A DNA stretch of 64,000 nucleotides from Xanthomonas sontii (GTDB taxonomy: Bacteria; Pseudomonadota; Gammaproteobacteria; Xanthomonadales; Xanthomonadaceae). Both the position numbers and the translations under genes were made by a program. The notes beneath the pieces were generated by a model. That model saw nothing but the letters and a program-made list of their open reading frames with translations, was not told the origin of the DNA and made no database searches. This document shows, piece after piece, positions 26,243-35,799 of this stretch. How positions within the stretch are numbered: position 1 is the stretch's first letter; every line of letters starts with the position of its first letter. Where the stretch lies: contig NZ_CP132342.1 in the NCBI RefSeq assembly GCF_040529055.1, positions 2,354,001 to 2,418,000 on the forward strand. The letters run 5' to 3'.

Positions 26243-27136
26243 CTAGTGCAAGCGCTCCGAGGATGTCGGTTCAGCCTGCGTTACGGCAAACAATACTCCG
26301 AATTCCGTCAAGGGGAAGTCATAGTGGCGGCCGCAGAACTCGCAGCGGATCTCAACTTGGCCGGTCGCCTCGGCCGCCGCCCGCGCTTCTTCCTCGCCGA
26401 GCGAGCGCAGCATCGCCGCGACCCGCTCGCGCGAGCACGAGCAACCGAAGCGCAGCGGGCGGTCGCCGAGCAGTTCCGGGGTCTCCTCGTGGAACAGCCG
26501 GTGCAGCAGGGTTTCGGCCGGCGTGGCCAGCAGTTCGGCCTCGCCGACGGTCTCGAACAGCGCGCCGGCGCGGTTCCAGCCGTCCTCGTCGCCGGCGTCG
26601 CCCGGCAGCTTCTGCAGCAGCAGGCCGGCGGCGTGCGTACCGTCGGCGGCCAGGATCAGCCGCGTCGGCAACTGCTCGGACTGGCGGAAGTAGTCCTCGA
26701 AGGCTTCGTCCAGCTCGGCCGAGGACATCGCCACCAGGCTCTGGTAGCGCTGCGGTTCGCGCGGATCCAGACCGGGGTTCTCGATGGTGATCGCCAGCAG
26801 GGCGTCGTCGCCGAGCGCGCGCAGGTCGCGCGGCGCGTCCTGGCCTTCGCCCAACTGGACGATGCCGCGCAGCGTGCCGGCGGCGGTGCACTCGGCGAAC
26901 AGGGTGCGCAGCGCGCCCTGGCTGCGCAACTGCACCGACAGGCGCCCGTCGACCTTGGTATGGCCGGTGAACAGGGCCGCGGCGACGCAGGCCTCGCCCA
27001 GCAGTTCGGTGGCCGCGGTGGGGTAGCTGGCCGGCGCCAGGATCTCGCGCCAGGTGTCGTGCAGGCGCACGTGCACGCCGCGCACGCCGGCGCCGGGGAG
27101 CAGGAAGCGGGTCAGACGATCGTCGGAAGAATGCAT
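26243..27136 (-). CDS. hslO: Redox-regulated molecular chaperone Hsp33
   Basis: A 297-residue protein, the usual Hsp33 length. The C-terminal zinc switch is intact: Cys232-x-Cys234 (GCSCSRER) and Cys265-x-x-Cys268 (RCEFCGRHYDF). The N-terminal domain shows TELLGEACVAAALFTG and RLSVQLRSQGALRTLFAEC. Under oxidative stress the four cysteines form disulfides, zinc is lost and the protein binds unfolding clients. It is cytosolic. The ATG at 27136 was chosen over one six codons earlier to match the family start. It is divergent from mtgA. Confidence 0.96.
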   Translation of the reverse strand: MHSSDDRLTRFLLPGAGVRGVHVRLHDTWREILAPASYPTAATELLGEACVAAALFTGHTKVDGRLSVQLRSQGALRTLFAECTAAGTLRGIVQLGEGQDAPRDLRALGDDALLAITIENPGLDPREPQRYQSLVAMSSAELDEAFEDYFRQSEQLPTRLILAADGTHAAGLLLQKLPGDAGDEDGWNRAGALFETVGEAELLATPAETLLHRLFHEETPELLGDRPLRFGCSCSRERVAAMLRSLGEEEARAAAEATGQVEIRCEFCGRHYDFPLTEFGVLFAVTQAEPTSSERLH

Positions 27137-27320
27137 TGCGGCCTCGCTGCGCATGGGAAGATGGCGACCGCACGAGAGTGGATCGTCACGGTGGACCAGA
27201 TCGAAGAAAGCATAGGAATGGGGGCGGGGCGCCGCGATGCAAGTGGCGCCCTGCCGGCGCGTCCACGGGCCAGGCGCTGGCGGCGCTGGCTGCTGCTGGC
27301 GCCGTTGCTGTTCGTGCTAG

Positions 27321-28138
27321 GCTGTATCGACATTCATTTCAGCCACATTGGGATAGAGGCCAGATACAGGAAAGCCAAGAAATGAGTTGGCTTGCGATCG
27401 AAGCGCGTGGCGATACGGCGGAACTGTTTGAGCTTGGCGAAGCAACGTTCGATGCGATTGCGTAACCGGTAGCGTGCTTTGTCGTAGCGGCGCGGCCGCT
27501 GGCAACTGCGTGGAGGGATCACCGCCTTGGCGCCTCGTGACCTGATCAACGCCACCAGTTCCCGACTGTCATAACCCTTGTCGGCTAGCACATATTTCGG
27601 CTTGAACCCGGCCAACAAGGCGCGCGCTTGCGTGATGTCGTTACGCTGCCCACCTGTCAGCACGACCCGCACCGGCCGGCCCTGGCTGTCCACGGCCAAG
27701 TGGATCTTTGTGCTCAGGCCTCCTCGGGAGCGCCCCAGAGCCGAGTCCGAAGCCCCCCTTTTCCGGTCGCCGCTTGTGCATGCGCCCGGACGATGCTGCT
27801 ATCGATCATCAGGTACTCGTTGTCTCGAGCCCGAGTCAGGCTCTGGAAAATCCGCTCCCAGACGCCCTTGGCGGCCCAACGGGTAAAGCGTTTGTGCACG
27901 CTTTTGTAGGCCCCGTAGCGCGGCGGCAGATCACTCCAGCGTGCGCCGGAGCGCAACACCCACAGCACGCCATTGACGAAAGTCCGGTTGTCCGCTGCTG
28001 TGCGGCCCGGGTCACTGGCTTTGCCTGGAAGCAAGTCTTCGATCCGCTCCCATTGGCTCTGGGTCAATTCATAGCGGCTGGGCCGCGACGTGATGGTCTT
28101 CGACATCCCCAAAAAATACCGCTGAATGTCGATACAGC
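27321..28138 (-). mobile_element. IS5-family (IS427-type) insertion sequence
   Basis: 818 bp bounded by 16-bp perfect inverted ends (GCTGTATCGACATTCA, with more partial matches inward) and flanked by a 4-bp direct repeat CTAG (27317-27320 and 28139-28142). It encodes a DDE transposase in two overlapping frames. The size, YTAR-type target and two-frame layout fit the IS427 subgroup. Both ends and both frames look complete, so it may be active. Confidence 0.92.
27334..28106 (-). CDS. IS5-family DDE transposase, two frames joined by -1 frameshift
   Basis: The first frame (28106-27714, 130 residues) starts [22 protein letters not shown] and holds the N-terminal domain and first catalytic Asp ([16 protein letters not shown]). 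At about 27755-27765 the sense strand reads AAAAGGGGGG, a classic slippery run. A -1 slip there opens the second frame (to 27334), which carries the second Asp (VLADKGYDS) and the Glu ([20 protein letters not shown]). The fused product is about 257 residues. A TTG at 27699 could start a separate OrfB but has no ribosome binding site. Catalytic residues are all present. Confidence 0.88.
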
Positions 28139-28790
28139 CTAGCGAGCGTGTCGCAGGTGTTGCTGCTGCGCTTCGTCGACCCGCCGTTCTCGGCGATGAT
28201 GCTGGAGCACCAGCTTGGCGCCTGGGCCAGTGGCGACTGGTCGTACCGCATCGCGTACGACTGGCGCGACACCACGCAGATCGCGCCGAGCCTGCCGATC
28301 TCCCTGGTCGCCGCGGAAGACCAGCGCTTTCCCAGCCATCATGGCTTCGATCTGGATGCGATCGAGAAGGCGCGCGACCATAACGCCCGCGGCGGGCGTC
28401 TGCGCGGCGCCAGCACCATCAGCCAGCAGGTCGCCAAGAACGTGTTCCTGTGGCAAGGCCGCAGTTGGCTGCGCAAGGGCCTGGAGGCCTGGTACACGGT
28501 GCTGATCGAGGCGCTGTGGTCGAAGCAGCGCATTCTGGAGGTGTACGCCAACGTCGCCGAGTTCGGTGACGGCGTGTATGGCGCACAGGCGGCGGCGCGC
28601 AGCTTCTGGAACAAGGACGCGGCGCAGCTGACGCCGGCGCAGAGCGCGCTGCTGGCGGCGGTGCTGCCGGCGCCGCAGCGCTACAACGCCGCGCGTCCCG
28701 GCCCGTACGTGCAAGGACGCGCCAACTGGATCCAGCGCCAGACCCGGCAACTGGGCGGCCCGGCCTACCTGCAGGCGCCGTAGCTTGAGC

Positions 28791-28890
28791 CCCTCTCCCC
28801 TCGGGAGGGGCTGGGGTGAGGGTACGGCGGCAGACGTACCCTCATCCGCCCCTTTGGGGCACCTTCTCCCGATGGGAGAAGGCAACAGTT
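28791..28890. repeat. CCCCTCTCCC..GGGGTGAGGG intergenic repeat, head-to-head pair
   Basis: AGCCCCTCTCCCCTCGGGAG then GGGCTGGGGTGAGGGTACG matches 9873-9908. It is followed by an inverted partner (TACCCTCATCCGCCCC, then CCTTCTCCCGATGGGAGAAGG). The pair can fold into a long hairpin between mtgA and the GT2 gene. Confidence 0.75.
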
Positions 28891-28945
28891 CGTCAGGCGC
28901 CGCGCGCCGCTGGTGAACGTGCAGGCGGCTCCGTACCATCCGCCG

Positions 28946-29968
28946 ATGGAATCCGAACGTCTTACCGTCGTCGTCACTGCGTTCAACGAGGCGCAGACCC
29001 TGCCGCTGTTGCACCCGCGCATCGTCGCTGCGCTCGACGCCGTGCCGGGATTGGAGGGGCGGGTGCTGTACGTCGACGACGGCAGCCGCGATGCGACCTG
29101 GGAGACGATCCAGACGCTGGCCGCGTCCGATCCGCGGGTCGGCGCGCTGCGCCTGTCGCGCAATTTCGGCAAGGAACTGGCGCTGACCGCCGGTCTGGAC
29201 TGCGTCGATCGCGGCGCGGCGATGCTGCTGGACGCCGATGGGCAGGATCCGCCGGAACTGATCGGACAGTTCGTCGCGCATTGGCGCGCCGGCTACGACG
29301 ATATCTACGGTACGCGCCTGGTGCGCGAAGGCGAGGGCTGGCTCAAGCGCGGCACCGCGGCGCTGTTCTACCGGGTGATCGGGCGCCTGTCGAAGACGCC
29401 GATCCCCGCCGATACCGGCGATTTCCGCCTGCTGTCGCCGCGCGCGCTGGCCGCGCTGCGGCAGTTGCGCGAGCGCCACCGCTTCATGAAGGGCCTGTTC
29501 GGCTGGATCGGTTTCCGCCGCCTGGCGGTGCCGTACCGGCGTGCGCCGCGGCTGGCCGGGCGCAGCAAGTTCAGCCTGTGGCGGTTGTGGAACTTCGCCC
29601 TGGACGGCATCACCGGCTTCTCCACCGCGCCGTTGCGGGTGGCCACCTACCTGGGCCTGGCGACGGCGGTCGGCGCCTTTCTGTTCGCGATCTGGGTGGT
29701 GGTCAAGGCGGCGCTGTGGGGCGACCCGGTGGCCGGCTGGCCGACGATGATGGCGGTCATCTTGTTCCTGGGCGGCGTGCAACTGATCGCGCTGGGCCTG
29801 ATCGGCGAATACCTGGGCCGGCTGTACGAGGAATCCAAACAGCGACCGCTGTACCTGGTGGAGACCTGGCGTGCACCGGGCGAAGGAGTATGCTCGGCCG
29901 TGCGATCCAGCGAACCGGGAGGCAGCGATGCGGACGGTACGGCAGGTCTTGAGCGAAAAGGGCAATGA
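28946..29968 (+). CDS. Family 2 glycosyltransferase (polyprenyl-phosphate sugar transferase, GtrB/DPM type)
   Basis: A 340-residue protein. The GT-A domain (about 5-215) has VVVTAFNEAQTLPLL, LYVDDGSRDATWE, LSRNFGKELALTAGLD and the metal-binding LLDADGQDPPE. Two C-terminal membrane helices lie near 228-252 and 262-288, followed by LIGEYLGRLYEESKQRP. This layout matches bactoprenol glucosyl/mannosyl/arabinosyl transferases that load a lipid carrier on the cytosolic face. The sugar is unknown and no flippase gene is adjacent. The ATG at 28946 fits the family; a GTG 33 bp earlier is possible. Its last 41 bp overlap the CBS gene. Confidence 0.85.
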   Translation: MESERLTVVVTAFNEAQTLPLLHPRIVAALDAVPGLEGRVLYVDDGSRDATWETIQTLAASDPRVGALRLSRNFGKELALTAGLDCVDRGAAMLLDADGQDPPELIGQFVAHWRAGYDDIYGTRLVREGEGWLKRGTAALFYRVIGRLSKTPIPADTGDFRLLSPRALAALRQLRERHRFMKGLFGWIGFRRLAVPYRRAPRLAGRSKFSLWRLWNFALDGITGFSTAPLRVATYLGLATAVGAFLFAIWVVVKAALWGDPVAGWPTMMAVILFLGGVQLIALGLIGEYLGRLYEESKQRPLYLVETWRAPGEGVCSAVRSSEPGGSDADGTAGLERKGQ

Positions 29969-30356
29969 GATCCACGCGGTCGCGCCGGACACGGCGGTGA
30001 TCGAGGCGCTGCGGCTGATGGCCGCCAAGGGCATCGGCGCGGTGCTGGTGCTGCAGGACGGACAGCTGTCCGGGATCCTGTCCGAGCGCGACTACGCACG
30101 CAAGGTGGTCCTGCAGGACCGCTCCTCGGCGACCACGCCGGTGCGCGACATCATGAGCAGCAGGGTGCACACCGTTGACCCGTCGCAGAGCGTGCAGCAG
30201 TGCATGGAACTGATGACCGGGCAACGCATCCGCCACCTGCCGGTGGTGGACGCCGGCACCGTGATCGGCGTGATCTCGATCGGCGACCTGGTCAAGGCGG
30301 TGATCGAAGAGCAGCGCGAGGAGCTGGATCAGTTGCAGGAGTACATCAGGAGCTGA
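29928..30356 (+). CDS. CBS-domain protein
   Basis: A 142-residue protein made of two CBS motifs (about 10-60 with LRLMAAKGIGAVLVL, and about 75-125 with CMELMTGQRIRHLPVVDAGTVIGVISIGDLVK), plus a short charged C-terminal helix. Such stand-alone CBS pairs bind adenine nucleotides and sense energy state or regulate a partner; the partner is unknown. The ATG at 29928 has GGGAGG upstream and lies inside the end of the glycosyltransferase gene in another frame. The stop is followed at once by G-rich repeats. Confidence 0.88.
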   Translation: MRTVRQVLSEKGNEIHAVAPDTAVIEALRLMAAKGIGAVLVLQDGQLSGILSERDYARKVVLQDRSSATTPVRDIMSSRVHTVDPSQSVQQCMELMTGQRIRHLPVVDAGTVIGVISIGDLVKAVIEEQREELDQLQEYIRS

Positions 30357-30392
30357 GGGGCTGGGAGTCGGGAAAAGAGAATGGGGAATGGG
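30357..30392 (+). other. Potential G-quadruplex motif right after the CBS gene
   Basis: Five G runs (30357-30360, 30363-30365, 30370-30372, 30383-30386, 30390-30392) stand on the sense strand directly after the stop. Confidence 0.6.
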
Positions 30393-30482
30393 AAAGGCAG
30401 GAGCGCGGATCCCGCGTTATGCGTTTGGGCGTGATTCGCCTGGCGATGTCAGACCACGCAATGCGCTCTTGATCTGACGATT

Positions 30483-30506
30483 CCCTATTCCCGATTCCCC
30501 ACTCCC
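30483..30506 (-). other. Potential G-quadruplex motif right after the AsmA-like gene
   Basis: Read on the minus strand, four GGG/GGGG runs separated by AGT, AATC and AATA begin five bases after the stop of the AsmA-like gene. Confidence 0.6.
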
Positions 30507-30510
30507 GGCT

Positions 30511-32466
30511 TCACCGCCCGCACTGAATATCCTTGCCCGGCCCGGTCTCGATGGTCGCCAGCAGGGCGGCTGGCGGGGCGATGCTGCCCAGGGCGACGGC
30601 GATCGCGCCGCGCAGGCCCAGGGCCTTGAAGTCGGGGCGGAAGCTGGGGTCCTTGAAGGTGCCGCCGACGCGCAGCGGCGAGCGCAGGGCGAGGATGCTG
30701 TGGTCCTTGGGTTGCGCCTTCAGCAGCAGGTCCAGGCGTTCCTGGCCCAGGTCGATGGTGCCGCTGCCGACCAGCAGGGTGTCGGTGCTGTCGAAGGCCA
30801 GGCCGCGCGAGGTCATCACTCCGTGCTGCACGCCGAAGTCGCCGAACGCACAGCGTACCGGGATCTCGCGGTCCTTGGTCACCAGGTACTTCAGCGATTC
30901 GGCGATATCCAGGCCGGCCAGCTCCATCACCAGGTTGCTGATGCGGCCCTTGCCCATGCCGACGGCGACGCTGCCGTCGGCGCTGCCGAGCATCTGCGCG
31001 ATCGAGTTGCCGCTGCCGGCCAACGCGATCTCGCCGCCGATCGCGCCCGCCGCTTCCTTGGCCAGTTTGCCGTCGGGGAACAGCTTGCCCAGTTGCACGC
31101 CGCGGATCGACACCTGCGCGCGGGTGAACAGCGTGGGCTTGCGTGCATCCATGCGGATGTCCGAGCGCAGATCGCCGCCGGCCACGCCGAAGTTCAGCGG
31201 TTGCAGCAGCAGCACGCCGTCATCGAGCTTCAGATGCGCATCCATGTCGTCCAGCGGCAGCGACGGCGCATTGATGCGCTGCGCCTTCCAGCGCACGTCG
31301 GCATCCATCGCGCGCAGCTTGCCGAGGTCGTATGGGGTGGACGGCAGCACCTTGTCGGTGGCGGCGAGCTTGGCTGCCTGCGCCTTCTGCTCGGCATTGG
31401 CGGTCTCGCCGGCGCCGGTGCGCGGCGGTGCGCCGACGAAGCCGGCCAGGTCGTCGAAATCCAGCCGCTGCGAACGCAGGTCGGCGCGCAGGAACGGGCG
31501 TTGCCCAGCGGTATCGATCTGCACGGTGCCGGCCAGGTCGCTGTCGCCGGCGCGGCCACGGAAGTCCTGGTAGCGCCAGCGATCGCCGTCGCGCTGCAGG
31601 CGTCCGTCCAACTGGTAGGGCGGGGTGGAGGGAATGGCGATGCCGAGCAGCGGATACAGGTGGGCCATGTCGGTGCCGGCCAGTTGCAGTTGCAGGTCGA
31701 ACACGCGCAACTGGAACGGATTGGTGAGGGTGCCGCGCATGTGCGCGCGGGTGCTGCCGGCGCTGCCGCGCAGGTCGACGCGGAACGGATGGTCGCTCTC
31801 GCTCAGTTCCAGCGGCGAGGCGGTACTGCCTCTCAGGGTGAAGGGATTGCCGCGCCAGCGGCCGTCGCCGCTGACCGCGATCGGCGGGGCGGCATCGCCA
31901 CGGCGGCGCTGCCCGACCTGGCTGTCGACGGCGATGTCGATCTCGGTGCGCCCGGCCGGATCCTGGAAGCGCAGATGTCCCTGCTGTACCCGCAGGGCGC
32001 CGAGCACGACCGGACGGCCGCCGTCGGACTGGCCGAACACCCAGTTGCCGGGCTGTGCGTTCGGTCCGGTTTCCAGCAGCAGGTCTGGCTTGGTCAGGCG
32101 GATCTCGGGGATACGCACGCGTCCGCGCAGCAGCGGCCACAGCGCGATGTCCAGTTCGGCGCGGTCGGCGCTGGCCATCTGCGGCTGCTTCGACCAGTCG
32201 GCGTTGGCGAAGCGCAGGCGATCGCCGCGCACGGTGATGATGCGGCCCAGGTCCACGTCGAGGTTGCCGTCGATATGGAAGGCGCGGCCGGTGCGCGCCT
32301 GCACCGCGCGTTCCACTGGCGCCTTGAACCAGTTCCAGTCGAAGATCAGGATGATGACGAGCAGGAGCAGCACCAGCGCGCCGAGCACGAACGGCCAGCG
32401 CCGCAGGCGGCCGTCGTTGCGCCGCCAGGGCCAGGAGCGGGATGCGGAAGCGGGGTCGCGAGCCAT
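30511..32466 (-). CDS. AsmA family protein
   Basis: A 651-residue protein with one N-terminal membrane helix (about 23-43). AsmA-type N-terminal residues follow (WFKAPVERAVQARTGRAFHIDGNLDVDLG), then a long periplasmic region of beta-rich segments. The C-terminal AsmA domain carries AAGAIGGEIALAGSGNSIAQMLGSADGSVAVGMGKGRISNLVMELAGLDI. AsmA-like proteins are now seen as bridge-type carriers of phospholipid between the membranes, or as outer-membrane assembly modulators. It stands alone. The ATG at 32466 gives the membrane anchor at the expected place. Confidence 0.87.
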   Translation of the reverse strand: MARDPASASRSWPWRRNDGRLRRWPFVLGALVLLLLVIILIFDWNWFKAPVERAVQARTGRAFHIDGNLDVDLGRIITVRGDRLRFANADWSKQPQMASADRAELDIALWPLLRGRVRIPEIRLTKPDLLLETGPNAQPGNWVFGQSDGGRPVVLGALRVQQGHLRFQDPAGRTEIDIAVDSQVGQRRRGDAAPPIAVSGDGRWRGNPFTLRGSTASPLELSESDHPFRVDLRGSAGSTRAHMRGTLTNPFQLRVFDLQLQLAGTDMAHLYPLLGIAIPSTPPYQLDGRLQRDGDRWRYQDFRGRAGDSDLAGTVQIDTAGQRPFLRADLRSQRLDFDDLAGFVGAPPRTGAGETANAEQKAQAAKLAATDKVLPSTPYDLGKLRAMDADVRWKAQRINAPSLPLDDMDAHLKLDDGVLLLQPLNFGVAGGDLRSDIRMDARKPTLFTRAQVSIRGVQLGKLFPDGKLAKEAAGAIGGEIALAGSGNSIAQMLGSADGSVAVGMGKGRISNLVMELAGLDIAESLKYLVTKDREIPVRCAFGDFGVQHGVMTSRGLAFDSTDTLLVGSGTIDLGQERLDLLLKAQPKDHSILALRSPLRVGGTFKDPSFRPDFKALGLRGAIAVALGSIAPPAALLATIETGPGKDIQCGR

Positions 32467-32736
32467 GCGGCCATCCTAGGCAGCCGCCGTGCACGGGGTG
32501 CGAAAGCGGAAGGGATGGCGGGCCCGATGGGCGTTGTCCGCGTCCACACCGGGGATGCATGATGCATGTGGGCTGCCTGCGGGATCAGACGCTGCCGCTC
32601 ACGGGAAGAGCCGGAGATCGCTGACGGCGATTCCAAGGTACTCGATGGTGAAGGTGGCTTTCTGGCCGCCTACAGCATCGCAGTGCATCACCCTTGGTCC
32701 CGGTCAATCAGCGGTCGTCGGTGCATTTGACAGGGG

Positions 32737-33198
32737 ATGCGTGTGAGAGAGTCAGCCAAGCGCTTCGGCAGGTTTCCACTCGCCGTCGCTGCCTTTTGTC
32801 TCGTGTCGCCGGTGGGTGGCGCGTCTCAGGCGGATGTGGATCCGGCGCAGGTTGTGCGCATCGACGTCGGGAACATCGATCCGATTGAAGTGGGCATTCT
32901 GGCGCCGAGCGGAAGATTCCTTGTTTTGATGGACAGCGAGACCCAGTGCCAGGGCGTTTCGGCAACCGGTGGGCGCGTGGTTATTACGCCTGCCATCGCG
33001 GCCGGGATGTATTGGGATGCGGAAGGCAAGGAGAACGTGGTTGCCGCATTCTCGGAAGTTGGAACCTTCACGATCCATGTCTCCGACAACCTCGAAACGG
33101 AACCGGATGGGGCGTTCGCGACGAAGCACCGCTATGTCAACCAGCATCCATCGCACATGATCGTCTCTGCTGGAGCGTGTCAGAAGCGCAAGAGCTGA
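32737..33198 (+). CDS. Small secreted protein of unknown function
   Basis: A 153-residue protein with a signal peptide (about 1-31, RFGRFPLAVAAFCLVSPVGGASQA). The mature part is about 120 residues with many beta-prone stretches (VVRIDVGNIDPIEVGILAPSG, FTIHVSDNLET) and two cysteines (near 71 and 149) that could pair. I do not recognise a family. Codon use is visibly less GC-rich than in the neighbours, suggesting acquisition by transfer. ATG at 32737 has CAGGGG immediately before it; GTG at 32743 would be better spaced. The 270 bp upstream show no gene. Confidence 0.65.
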   Translation: MRVRESAKRFGRFPLAVAAFCLVSPVGGASQADVDPAQVVRIDVGNIDPIEVGILAPSGRFLVLMDSETQCQGVSATGGRVVITPAIAAGMYWDAEGKENVVAAFSEVGTFTIHVSDNLETEPDGAFATKHRYVNQHPSHMIVSAGACQKRKS

Positions 33199-33338
33199 TC
33201 GGCATTGCTGCAGAGCGCACGCCATGCGCTCGACATTCCAAGCGAGTGCGTGAATAGGTGTTGCGATCGCAGAGCGGTCCGTCATGCCGCCCTGGGAGGG
33301 CGGGTGTTCGGGACGCCGGCGAACGGCCGATGGTCTGC

Positions 33339-34010
33339 CTACAGCACCTGGCCGGTCACCGCCACGAAGTGGCAGACGCTGCCGGCGAGGACGAACAGAT
33401 GCCAGATGGCGTGGAAGTAGCGCACGGTGTCGCGCTGGTAGAAATACGTGCCCAGGGTGTAGAACAGGCCGCCGGCCAGCAGCCAGCCAAGGGTCCAGGC
33501 GTCGACGGAGCGCAGCAGCGGTTCGATCGCCACCACGATCAGCCAGCCCATCGCGATGTACAGGATGGTCGACAGCAGGCGGAAGCGACCAGTGAAGAAC
33601 AGCTTGAAGATCACCCCGGCCACAGCGATGGTCCAGATCGCTGCGAACAGGCCCCAGCCCCACGGGCCGCGCAGACCGATCAGGGTGAATGGGGTGTAGG
33701 TGCCGGCGATCAGCAGGTAGATCGCGCAGTGGTCGAAGATCTGCAGGCGCGCCTTGGCGCCGGGATGCGGGATGGCGTGGTACAGCGTCGAGGCCACATA
33801 CAGCAGCAGCAAGGTGACGCTGAACACGATGGCGGTGGCGAGCTGCCAGCCGTCGCCGTAGATGGCGGCGAGGGTGATCAGCACCGAGCCGCCGGCCAGC
33901 GCGGCGATGGCGCCGAGGCCGTGGGTCAGGGCGCTGGCCAGTTCGTCGCGCCAGTCCGTGGAAGGCTGCGCGTCGGCGTTCGAGTAGGCGGGCGACCGGT
34001 CTGCATCCAT
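33339..34010 (-). CDS. Hemolysin III/PAQR family membrane protein
   Basis: A 223-residue protein with seven hydrophobic segments. Conserved features of the family are a Glu/His pair in the first part (RDELASALTHGLGAI), STLYHAI, FDHCAIYLLIAGTYTPF and the C-terminal YFHAIWHLFVLAGSVCHF. The histidines and the Asp form a likely metal site as in PAQR receptors. Despite the name, most bacterial members are not proven hemolysins. The ATG at 34010 is chosen over upstream codons that encode an unlikely basic leader. It follows prfC on the opposite side of a short gap and stands alone. Confidence 0.85.
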   Translation of the reverse strand: MDADRSPAYSNADAQPSTDWRDELASALTHGLGAIAALAGGSVLITLAAIYGDGWQLATAIVFSVTLLLLYVASTLYHAIPHPGAKARLQIFDHCAIYLLIAGTYTPFTLIGLRGPWGWGLFAAIWTIAVAGVIFKLFFTGRFRLLSTILYIAMGWLIVVAIEPLLRSVDAWTLGWLLAGGLFYTLGTYFYQRDTVRYFHAIWHLFVLAGSVCHFVAVTGQVL

Positions 34011-34119
34011 GGGCCCGCACGGTACCGCAATTGCGAGCGGTTCGCATCCGCTGCGGCGCAACACGGCGCCGCCGGTTGGGCGTGCGCTCAGCCGGCGCAC
34101 GCCCGCGGTCACATGGTGG

Positions 34120-35724
<1,605 letters not shown>

Positions 35725-35763
35725 GGGCGGCACGCCCGGAAGGGCGTCATCGGCAACGGAGGA

Positions 35764-35785
35764 AGCCCGCGATTATAGCGGGCTT
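35764..35785 (-). promoter_or_regulatory. TATAAT -10 box inside a hairpin, between the ABC permease and prfC genes
   Basis: On the minus strand AGCCCGC-TATAAT-CGCGGGCT forms a hairpin with a consensus -10 as its loop. It could end the upstream ABC transcript and start prfC transcription; no good -35 is seen. Confidence 0.4.
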
Positions 35786-35799
35786 CCCGCGGCGGCCGT

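Larger units (their letters stand above)
27218..28783 (+). pseudogene. mtgA: mtgA, monofunctional peptidoglycan transglycosylase, split by an insertion sequence
   Basis: The first 34 codons (27218-27320) encode the cytosolic tail and the start of the membrane anchor (WRRWLLLAPLLFVL). An 818-bp IS follows, and the reading frame resumes at 28143 with [22 protein letters not shown]. Removing the IS and one CTAG copy restores an intact 247-residue frame with the GT51 motifs [12 protein letters not shown] and [12 protein letters not shown]. The GT51 enzyme polymerises glycan strands from lipid II. The 3' part could start at a GTG (28148) but would lack the membrane anchor, so activity is doubtful. 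The rest of the frame is undamaged, suggesting a recent insertion. Confidence 0.92.

Noticed and set aside
27334..27699. Second transposase frame as an independent gene
   Set aside because: It starts only at a TTG without a ribosome binding site, and the slippery run explains its expression as a fusion.
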